A stretch of DNA of 33,575 bases from Dietzia massiliensis (lineage in GTDB: Bacteria; Actinomycetota; Actinomycetes; Mycobacteriales; Mycobacteriaceae), in the NCBI RefSeq assembly GCF_018390595.1, contig NZ_JAHBAV010000041.1, positions 1 to 33,575 of the forward strand. The letters run 5' to 3'. The position numbers and the translations under genes are program-made. Below the pieces are notes generated by a model that saw only the letters and a list, made by a program, of their open reading frames with translations, was not told the DNA's origin and made no database searches. Below are positions 27,684 through 33,575 of the stretch, in pieces (the stretch's first letter is position 1; each line of letters opens with the position of its first letter).

Positions 27684-29843
27684 TCACCACCAGCCGGTGG
27701 CGGGCCCCATCTGACGGGCCAGCTCGCCGGACGCGGAGCGCACCCAGGAGCCCGAGAGGTGGTGTGAGTCGTGGTAGACGATCACGTTGCCCACCACGGC
27801 GGGGCAGACCTCGGGGTCGCACAGTCCGTCGGTGAGATCGAGCAGCCGTACGGAGTCGAGGCCGGCGCCGGCGAGGGCGGCGGGGTTGATGGGGGAGATG
27901 GAGCGCTCGCGCGGCATGCCGCACTCGGCGGGGGTGCCGCCGTCGCCGAGGCAGTCGGAGGCGCGGATAGGTCCACGGCCGCGGTTGAGCCACGGGGTGT
28001 CGCGGATGGCGATGACGCCGATGCCCTGCTCGCCGAGCGCGCGCCACAGGTCGACGTACTGGCGGGGGGTGACGTCGGGTCCGACCACGCCGACGGGCCG
28101 GGTGGCGGTGGTGAAGACGAAGTCCGGGTCCAGCCCGACGAGCGCCGCCAGCGCCTCGGGGGTCCACTCGGCGCAGCTCTCGTAGAGCTGTTCGCCGCCG
28201 TCCGAGACCGTGGCGTCCAGGGTGAGGGGGCAGCCCATCTTGAGAACGGTGACCACGCGGAAGCCGTAGTGCCGACCGACCTCGTCGAGGCCGCTGATCC
28301 AGTGCTCGGCGTGGGAGCCGCCGGTGAGCGCGATGGTGCGGGGGGAGGTGACGTCGCCGTAGACGCACATCTCCACCTCGGAGGACTCGAAGGTCGAGAT
28401 GCAGCCGTCCATGGTGCTGGCGGGCAGGTCGTTGCCCACCTGGAGCAGGGAGGGGACGTACCCGACGTCGTCGGGCGCGGGGACTCCCTCGAGGAACGCC
28501 CGCGCGCCGGGGTGGTCCGGGTCGGTGAGGGAGTCGACGTAGGGCACGGCCGAGCGGGAACCGGAGGTGGCGCCCCACCAGCCGACGGTGGCCACGCTGG
28601 CGACGGCGGCGACGACGACGAGGACGCTCGCGCGGACGAACAGTCTCTGCTCCCGGGGCGAGCGTTCCGGGCCGCCCCGAAGCCGGTCGCGGGCGGCGGC
28701 CGCCGGGGTGGTGCGTCCCCGGGCCCGGCTGGCCATCCGCACCGGTCGCTCGATGTATTTCTCCGTGAGAAGCGCCAGCACGATCGACACGGCGATGATC
28801 ACCAGGCCGGAGGCGAGCGTGATCTCGGCCTCGCGGTCGTGGGAGAGCCACAGGATGAGCAGCGGCCAGTGCCACAGGTAGAGCGAGTAGGAGATGTCCC
28901 CGAGGCGCCGGAACAGCCGGCCGGACAGCAGCCAGGTGATGGGGTCCCGGGCCGGGGTGGCGCGCAGGCCGGGCGGGAGGTTGCCGCCGAGGATGATGAG
29001 CAGCGCGCCGCCGATGGGGTACCAGGCCAGCGGGCCGGGGAAGTGGCCCGCGCCGTCGAAGAGGAATCCGGTGCTCACCACCAGGAAGAGGCCGGTGGCG
29101 GTGGTGAGCAGGCGGAGGGGCCAGGGCAGGACGATCCCGGCCAGGATGATCGCCACCAGGCCGCCGACGAGCAGCTCCCACATGCGGGCGCCGGTGTCGT
29201 AGTAGTTCCACGACTGGTTGGCGGACTGTCCGAGCACGGCCCACCACGCCGATGTGGCGGTGCCCGCGGCCACGATGCCGACGAGGACCCACTTGGGGGT
29301 GCCGCGGCGGACGAGCCGACGCCACAGCAGGCTCACGCCGAGGACCACCACCAGGGCCACCAGGTAGAACTGGCCCTGGACGGACATCGACCACAGGTGC
29401 TGCAGCGGCGAGATGGTCGCGTCGGCGGCCGCGTAGTCCGAGGCGGTGAGCGCCAGTTCCCAGTTCTGGTAGTACAGCAGCGAGGCCACGGTCTGCTCGA
29501 AGATCGCCGACCACTGGGTGGGCGGCTTGATGAGCACGGTGCCGAGGACGGTCGCGGCGACGGTCACCACCAGCGCCGGGTACAGCCTGCGGACCAGGCG
29601 CTTGAGGTGCGGCAGCGGGTTGAGGGGCGTGTCCGGGTCACCGGCGCCGCGCAGGAGCGAGCCGAGGAAGAAGAACCCGGACAGGGTGAGGAACACGTCG
29701 ACGCCACCGGAGACGCGGCCCATCCAGATGTGGAACACCACGACCAGTGCGATCGCGAGGCCGCGCAGGCCGTCGATGTCGTGCCGGTAGGCCATCGTCC
29801 CGCGGCGCCGGGGGGCGGGCGCGGGAGCAGGGATGGAGGCCAC
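27684..29843 (-). CDS. OafA-type membrane acyltransferase with SGNH domain
   Basis: A 719-residue protein with an acyltransferase-3 membrane domain (about ten helices, residues 20-410) and an extracytoplasmic SGNH-like hydrolase domain (about 470-719) after one more helix. The membrane part has RHDIDGLRGLAIALVVVFH, GGVDVFLTLSGFFF and SYSLYLWHWPLL, the hallmarks of O-acetyl or O-acyl transfer to wall or surface glycans. The SGNH part shows ALTGGSHAEHW, where GDSH is usual, and HDSHHLSGSW with the Asp/His pair. M. tuberculosis has a similar gene (Rv1565c) next to its tre genes. The GTG start has AGGAAG nine bases upstream; the ATG at 29795 is the alternative (703 residues). The acceptor is unknown. 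Confidence 0.9.
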   Translation of the reverse strand: MASIPAPAPAPRRRGTMAYRHDIDGLRGLAIALVVVFHIWMGRVSGGVDVFLTLSGFFFLGSLLRGAGDPDTPLNPLPHLKRLVRRLYPALVVTVAATVLGTVLIKPPTQWSAIFEQTVASLLYYQNWELALTASDYAAADATISPLQHLWSMSVQGQFYLVALVVVLGVSLLWRRLVRRGTPKWVLVGIVAAGTATSAWWAVLGQSANQSWNYYDTGARMWELLVGGLVAIILAGIVLPWPLRLLTTATGLFLVVSTGFLFDGAGHFPGPLAWYPIGGALLIILGGNLPPGLRATPARDPITWLLSGRLFRRLGDISYSLYLWHWPLLILWLSHDREAEITLASGLVIIAVSIVLALLTEKYIERPVRMASRARGRTTPAAAARDRLRGGPERSPREQRLFVRASVLVVVAAVASVATVGWWGATSGSRSAVPYVDSLTDPDHPGARAFLEGVPAPDDVGYVPSLLQVGNDLPASTMDGCISTFESSEVEMCVYGDVTSPRTIALTGGSHAEHWISGLDEVGRHYGFRVVTVLKMGCPLTLDATVSDGGEQLYESCAEWTPEALAALVGLDPDFVFTTATRPVGVVGPDVTPRQYVDLWRALGEQGIGVIAIRDTPWLNRGRGPIRASDCLGDGGTPAECGMPRERSISPINPAALAGAGLDSVRLLDLTDGLCDPEVCPAVVGNVIVYHDSHHLSGSWVRSASGELARQMGPATGWW

Positions 29844-29934
29844 TGGCTGGTACTTCCTGACGTCTCGTCCGGGGGTCGCGGATGGCCCGGCCCGGCATCC
29901 GGGCGCCACGCCGGGCGGGGCGGAGCCGGGTCCG

Positions 29935-29940
29935 ATTACA
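29935..29940 (-). promoter_or_regulatory. Possible -10 box for the acyltransferase gene
   Basis: TGTAAT on the minus strand would start a leader of about 85 bases. It lies 30 bases from the divergent promoter of the DUF2567-like gene. Confidence 0.3.
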
Positions 29941-29969
29941 CCACAGCGGGTCGGCGGCACCGCCGTTGG

Positions 29970-29975
29970 TACAGT
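29970..29975 (+). promoter_or_regulatory. -10 box for leaderless DUF2567-like gene
   Basis: TACAGT ends eight bases before the ATG at 29984, with no ribosome-binding site between. Confidence 0.5.
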
Positions 29976-29983
29976 CGGGCCGC

Positions 29984-30586
29984 ATGACCGGCCCGTCGTC
30001 GCCAGGTGTCGTGCGTTCGTCCGACCGTACGCCCCGCACCGCCCCGCGCGCGGCGGGCACACTCCTCGCCGTCGTCGTCCCGTTTCTCGCGGCTCTGGCG
30101 CTGTGGGCCGTCGCGGCCCCGCGCGCGGAGCTGCTGTCCGTCGGTGACGGGCGCGGCCTTCGGCTGGCCGATTCGGGGGCGGACGGTGGCAGTCAGTTGC
30201 TCACGCTCATCGTGCTCACCGGCTTCGCCACGGTGAGCGCGGTGCTCGTGCTCTGGCATCGGCACCCCGGCCTGCGGCGGCCGGGAGGCGTGCCCGCGCT
30301 CGCACTCGTGCCCGGGCTGGCGGCGGCGACGGCCGCGATGGCCGCCACGCCGCTGGCCGGTCTGCTCGCGGCACCCCCGGAGGACGCCCCGTACGGGCAG
30401 GTGGTGCGCCAGGCCCCGGCGGCGGGCGAACTCTTCTACGACCGGATGATCTACGGACTGTCCGGTCCGGCGTGGGACTGGTTCCCGCCCGGCGTCGGCT
30501 GGCTGGCCCTGGGGACGATGATCGCGGCGTTCACGATCGCCGCCCTGGCGTACCTCGACCCGTCGCCGGATCTGGGCGCCGACTGA
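29984..30586 (+). CDS. DUF2567-like membrane protein
   Basis: A 200-residue membrane protein. After a basic, Ser/Thr/Pro-rich N-terminus of about 25 residues there are four hydrophobic segments (about 26-45, 65-88, 100-124 and 165-190). The loop between helices 1 and 2 carries ELLSVGDG and that between 3 and 4 carries APYGQVVRQAPAAGELFYDRMIYGLSGPAWDWFPPG, both probably outside. Composition and place before the Nudix-nad block resemble Rv1591 of M. tuberculosis, a DUF2567 protein; this is from context rather than a sequence comparison. Function unknown. Its stop lies six bases from the stop of the convergent Nudix gene. Confidence 0.8.
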   Translation: MTGPSSPGVVRSSDRTPRTAPRAAGTLLAVVVPFLAALALWAVAAPRAELLSVGDGRGLRLADSGADGGSQLLTLIVLTGFATVSAVLVLWHRHPGLRRPGGVPALALVPGLAAATAAMAATPLAGLLAAPPEDAPYGQVVRQAPAAGELFYDRMIYGLSGPAWDWFPPGVGWLALGTMIAAFTIAALAYLDPSPDLGAD

Positions 30587-30592
30587 CGGGCG

Positions 30593-31300
30593 TCACCACC
30601 CGCTTCCGGTCGGCGGACGCAGGGTGGCGAACTGGTCGGTGATGCGCAGCCGTCTCTCCGCGAATCGGTACAGCCCCGCCGGCCGCCCACCCGCCGGGCC
30701 CGGGGGAGCGCTGCGTCCGCACGCCACGAGCTCGCGGCGGCGGGTCAGGACGCGCTGGAGGTTGGTCGGGTCCACCGGGTGTCCGAGTGCGGCCGCGTAG
30801 AGCTGCGCGAGGAAGGACAGCGTGAACTCCTCGGGCGCCAGGGCGAAGCCGAGGTTGGAGTAGGACAGTTTGGCCGCGAGGCGGTCGCGGGCGAGGGCGA
30901 CGATGCCGGCGTGGTCGTACACCGTGTCCGGCAGCTCGTCCACGCGGAACCACCCGGTGTCGTCGGGGACGGCCGGGTCGGCGTCGCAGGGCAGCACGCC
31001 GAGGAAGCCGGAGGCGAACACGCGCCGACCGGGGACGCGGGCGGGATCAGAGAACTCGGCGACGGGTTCGAGGTGGCTCAGCGACCGCACGTCGACCTTC
31101 TCGGCGAGCTGCCGGGTGGCCGAGGTGGGCAGGTCCTCGTCGTCGCGGACGCCGCCACCCGGTAGCGCCCACCGCCCGGCTGCGGGGCCGAGAGAGTGCT
31201 GCCAGAGCAGCACGTGCAGGGCGGGTGCCGAGCCCTCGGAGACCGGTCGTACCTGGGTCACCACGACGCGTACCTCGTGACCGGTGTTACACTCCGTCAT
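30593..31300 (-). CDS. NrtR/NdnR-type Nudix transcriptional regulator of NAD synthesis
   Basis: A 235-residue protein with an N-terminal Nudix domain (about 1-140) and a C-terminal winged helix (about 150-225), the NrtR architecture. In Corynebacterium the homologue NdnR represses the adjacent nadA-nadC operon, and this gene is divergent from nadA-nadC. The Nudix box is degenerate: GGGVRDDEDLPTSATRQLAEK keeps the spacing but lacks the REUxEE metal ligands (RQLAEK), so hydrolase activity is unlikely and the domain should serve as a ligand sensor. HxxDPTNLQRVLTRRRELV is the likely DNA-recognition region. The ATG at 31300 follows a perfect TATAAT by seven bases; a palindrome covers both, implying autoregulation. 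Confidence 0.88.
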   Translation of the reverse strand: MTECNTGHEVRVVVTQVRPVSEGSAPALHVLLWQHSLGPAAGRWALPGGGVRDDEDLPTSATRQLAEKVDVRSLSHLEPVAEFSDPARVPGRRVFASGFLGVLPCDADPAVPDDTGWFRVDELPDTVYDHAGIVALARDRLAAKLSYSNLGFALAPEEFTLSFLAQLYAAALGHPVDPTNLQRVLTRRRELVACGRSAPPGPAGGRPAGLYRFAERRLRITDQFATLRPPTGSGW

Positions 31301-31323
31301 GTTTTCGATTATAAGTCGGAAAC
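31301..31323. promoter_or_regulatory. Predicted operator between the Nudix regulator and nadA
   Basis: GTTTTCGA (31301-31308) and TCGGAAAC (31316-31323) form an 8-bp inverted repeat with one mismatch around TTATAAG. The only AT-rich patch here, it covers the minus-strand TATAAT (31308-31313) and the likely nadA promoter. A repressor bound here would block both directions. Confidence 0.7.
31308..31313 (-). promoter_or_regulatory. Consensus -10 box for the leaderless Nudix regulator gene
   Basis: TATAAT on the minus strand ends seven bases before the ATG at 31300. It is the best sigma-A type -10 hexamer in the window. Confidence 0.65.
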
Positions 31324-31378
31324 GCCCCCGGGTGGTTGCCGGAGGGCGCCGTGAGACTTCACCCGGGAGGGGGCAGCG

Positions 31379-32464
31379 TTGAGCACTGCCACAGGACACA
31401 GCACGACGGTCGCGCCGCGGCCCGGCACCGCGATCGGGCGCCTCGATTCGCCGCTCGCCGCGAGGATCCGCCACGACGGCTCGGTGTACACGGGCGTCGA
31501 ACCCGACGCGGAGTGGGCCGCCGAGATCCGTCGGCTCGCCGCGGAGCGGGACGCGGTGATCCTCGCGCACAACTACGAGATCCCCGCCATCCAGGACATC
31601 GCCCACCACGTCGGCGACTCGCTGGCCCTGTCGCGCGTCGCGGCGGCGGCCGAGCAGTCGACCATCGTCTTCTGCGGCGTGCACTTCATGGCCGAGACCG
31701 CCAAGATCCTCTCGCCCGACAAGACCGTCCTCATCCCCGACGAGGCGGCGGGCTGCTCGCTGGCCGACTCCATCACCGCCGAGCAGCTGGCCGAGTGGAA
31801 GTCGGAGCACCCGGACGCCGTCGTGGTCTCCTACGTCAACACCACCGCGGCGGTGAAGGCGCTCACCGACATCTGCTGCACCAGCTCCAACGCCGTGGAC
31901 GTGGTGGCCTCGATCGACCCCGACCGCGAGGTGCTCTTCCTGCCCGACCAGTTCCTCGGCCAGCACGTGCGCCGCAAGACGGGCCGGGACAACGTCCTCG
32001 TGTGGGCGGGCGAGTGCCACGTCCACGCCGCGATCAACGGCGACCAGCTCACCGCCAAGGCCGGGGCGCACCCGGGTGCGGAGCTCTTCGTCCACCCCGA
32101 GTGCGGCTGCGCGACCAGCGCGCTGCACCTGGCCACTGAGGGGGCGGTGCCCGCCGACCAGGTCAAGATCCTGTCCACCGGCGGCATGGTCGACGCCGCC
32201 CGCGCCTCGGGCGCCCACGAGGTGCTCGTGGCGACGGAGGTCGGCATGATCCACCAGCTGCGCAAGGCCGCCCCGGAGATCGACTTCCTGCCGGTCAACG
32301 ACCAGGCCAGCTGCCCGTACATGAAGATGATCACCCCGGCCGCGCTGCTGCGCGCCCTCGTCGAGGGCGCCGACGAGGTCCACGTCGACCCCGTGACCGC
32401 CGAGGCCGCGCGCGGGTCGGTCGAGCGGATGATCGCGATCGGCAACCCGGGGTCGGGGGAGTGA
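31379..32464 (+). CDS. nadA: Quinolinate synthase
   Basis: Condenses iminoaspartate with dihydroxyacetone phosphate to quinolinate using a 4Fe-4S cluster. The protein has 361 residues. The start is a TTG with GGAGG (31366-31370) eight bases upstream; no ATG or GTG fits better. Typical blocks are [58 protein letters not shown] and [10 protein letters not shown], which include the three cluster-binding cysteines expected in the family. nadC begins in a GTGA overlap with its stop. The gene for L-aspartate oxidase (nadB), which makes the iminoaspartate in mycobacteria, is not between them. Confidence 0.96.
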   Translation: MSTATGHSTTVAPRPGTAIGRLDSPLAARIRHDGSVYTGVEPDAEWAAEIRRLAAERDAVILAHNYEIPAIQDIAHHVGDSLALSRVAAAAEQSTIVFCGVHFMAETAKILSPDKTVLIPDEAAGCSLADSITAEQLAEWKSEHPDAVVVSYVNTTAAVKALTDICCTSSNAVDVVASIDPDREVLFLPDQFLGQHVRRKTGRDNVLVWAGECHVHAAINGDQLTAKAGAHPGAELFVHPECGCATSALHLATEGAVPADQVKILSTGGMVDAARASGAHEVLVATEVGMIHQLRKAAPEIDFLPVNDQASCPYMKMITPAALLRALVEGADEVHVDPVTAEAARGSVERMIAIGNPGSGE

Positions 32465-33393
32465 GCCGCCCGGACGTGCCGGTCGGAGCGGCACCGGGCG
32501 GGGCGCCCGCGGTCGACGACGACGAGCTATTCGATCCCGACACCCGTGCGGACGCGGTGGTAGCGATCCGTCGTGCGCTCGAGGAGGACCTGCGATACGG
32601 CCCGGACGCCACCTCGCTGGCCACGGTGCCGGCCGATGCCCGGGCGACCGCGCGGCTGGCGACCCGGGTCGACGGCGTCGTGGCGGGTCTTCCGCTGATC
32701 GAGATGGTGCTGGCCGAGGTGCTCGGCCGGGGCGCGGGCGGCTCCGGCTTCTCCGTGACCCTCCACGCCCGCGACGGCGACCGCGTGGCGGCCGGCGACG
32801 TCGTGGCCGAGATCAGCGCGCCCACCCTCGGGCTGCTCACCGCCGAGCGCACGCTGCTCAACCTGGTGTGCCACCTGTCCGGGGTCGCCACCGCCACCCG
32901 CGCGTGGGCCGACGAACTCACCGGCACGACGTGCGCGGTCCGCGACACGCGCAAGACGATGCCCGGCATGCGGCTGCTGCAGAAGTACGCGGTGCGGTGC
33001 GGCGGCGGGGTCAACCACCGCCTCGGCCTGGGCGACGCGGTACTCGTCAAGGACAACCACGTCGTCGCCGCCGGTGGGGTCCTCCCGGCGCTGACGGCGG
33101 TCCGCGAGCGCTTCCCGGAGCTGCCGTGCGAGGTCGAGGTGGACTCCCTGGAGCAGCTCGACGAGATGCTGGCCGCGGGCGTCGACCTGGTGCTGCTGGA
33201 CAACTTCCCGGTGTGGCAGACGCAGATCGCGGTGCAGCGCCGCGACAAGGTCTCGCCGAGCACGCGGCTGGAGTCCAGCGGCGGACTCACGCTCGACGTG
33301 GCCGCCGACTACGCGCGCTGCGGCGTCGACTATCTCGCGGTCGGGGGCCTGACCCACTCCGTCGCAGTACTCGATCTGGGTCTGGACCTGTGA
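32461..33393 (+). CDS. nadC: Nicotinate-nucleotide pyrophosphorylase (quinolinate phosphoribosyltransferase)
   Basis: Converts quinolinate and PRPP to nicotinate mononucleotide, CO2 and pyrophosphate. The protein has 310 residues, and its GTG start overlaps the nadA stop by four bases, so translation is coupled. The family motifs are intact: [34 protein letters not shown] with the quinolinate-binding Arg/Lys, [29 protein letters not shown] and LLDNF, ending ESSGGLTLD and LAVGGLTHS for phosphate binding. The N-terminal extension of about 25 residues is Pro/Ala-rich. Confidence 0.97.
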   Translation: MSRPDVPVGAAPGGAPAVDDDELFDPDTRADAVVAIRRALEEDLRYGPDATSLATVPADARATARLATRVDGVVAGLPLIEMVLAEVLGRGAGGSGFSVTLHARDGDRVAAGDVVAEISAPTLGLLTAERTLLNLVCHLSGVATATRAWADELTGTTCAVRDTRKTMPGMRLLQKYAVRCGGGVNHRLGLGDAVLVKDNHVVAAGGVLPALTAVRERFPELPCEVEVDSLEQLDEMLAAGVDLVLLDNFPVWQTQIAVQRRDKVSPSTRLESSGGLTLDVAADYARCGVDYLAVGGLTHSVAVLDLGLDL

Positions 33394-33397
33394 GGTC

Positions 33398-33413
33398 CGC
33401 CCCACAGGGGGCG
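33398..33413 (+). terminator. Short hairpin after nadC
   Basis: CGCCCC (33398-33403) pairs with GGGGCG (33408-33413) around a 4-base loop, just past the nadC stop. No T-run follows. Confidence 0.4.
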
Positions 33414-33444
33414 TTCGGGCTCGGGCGCCGGGCGGCGGGCCGCG

Positions 33445-33450
33445 TAAAGT
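33445..33450 (+). promoter_or_regulatory. -10 box for the last, leaderless gene
   Basis: TAAAGT ends eight bases before the ATG at 33459, repeating the leaderless layout seen elsewhere in the window. Confidence 0.5.
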
Positions 33451-33458
33451 CGTCTGCC

Positions 33459-33575
33459 ATGACGGGGTTCTGGGACTCAGGCGAGAAGAGCACGGCGGCG
33501 GAGCGACGACTGCAGCGGATGGAGGAGGCCCGGCGCCGCGTCGAGGCCGGGGAGAACACCTCCCCACCTCCGCCC
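33459..33575 (+). CDS. Start of an unidentified protein, cut by the window edge
   Basis: Thirty-nine codons are open to the end of the window, starting MTGFWDSGEKS and continuing as a charged helix (AERRLQRMEEARRRVEAGE) into TSPPPP. No family can be assigned from this much. Support for a real gene comes from the -10 box eight bases upstream, the fresh start after nadC and a plausible amphipathic helix. Confidence 0.5.
   Translation, partial: MTGFWDSGEKSTAAERRLQRMEEARRRVEAGENTSPPPP

Overview
The window comes from a high-GC actinobacterium of the Mycobacteriales. Wag31/DivIVA, a T-box-controlled ileS, dinX, ansA, lspA, an RluD-type synthase, dnaE1, ilvA, the treZ/treY/treX maltooligosyl-trehalose genes, an Rv1565c-like acyltransferase, an Rv1591-like membrane protein, a Nudix regulator and nadA-nadC follow, in broad outline, the order known from the ileS-to-nadC part of the Mycobacterium tuberculosis chromosome. 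Wag31 next to ileS and a nad operon without nadB are more like the Corynebacterium/Dietzia side of the order. Dietzia or a close relative is my inference; no rRNA or other taxonomic marker is present.

Layout. 1-1032: the 3' end of wag31, a strong hairpin, and a 70-residue membrane protein. 1033-6054: an ileS T-box leader, ileS and dinX. 6055-8140: a repeat-bearing gap, ansA (minus), a tandem-repeat intergenic region and an MTB12-like lipoprotein. 8138-9220: a second lipoprotein (minus). 9336-12585: lspA, a pseudouridine synthase and an anchored protein of unknown function in overlapping order, then rarD. 12621-17544: dnaE1 and ilvA. 17557-27625: the trehalose genes treZ and treX-treY, all on minus. 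They are split by a YigZ-family gene, a 79-residue membrane protein, a nitroreductase, a DUF559/AbiEi-like gene and an S4 RNA-binding protein. 27684-30586: an OafA-type acyltransferase divergent from a DUF2567-like membrane protein. 30593-33393: a Nudix regulator divergent from nadA-nadC. From 33459 a new gene runs off the end.

How it works together. TreX debranches glycogen, TreY turns the reducing end of the glucan into a trehalosyl unit and TreZ releases trehalose, which mycolic-acid bacteria need for their envelope. NadA and NadC make nicotinate mononucleotide and are probably repressed by the divergent Nudix regulator through a palindrome between them. LspA would mature the two lipoproteins. 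DnaE1 and DinX are the replicative and a translesion polymerase, and both carry a visible clamp-binding motif.

Most worth a second look: (1) a predicted DNA-binding/nuclease gene (21502-22431) bracketed by nine copies of a ~17-bp motif in opposing orientations, resembling a REP-like or mobile unit inserted in the trehalose region; (2) a strikingly regular promoter layout in which a -10 hexamer lies 6-8 nt before the start codon of about a dozen genes, implying leaderless transcripts; (3) the ileS T-box with a very short specifier hairpin; (4) four 17-bp tandem repeats before the MTB12-like lipoprotein.
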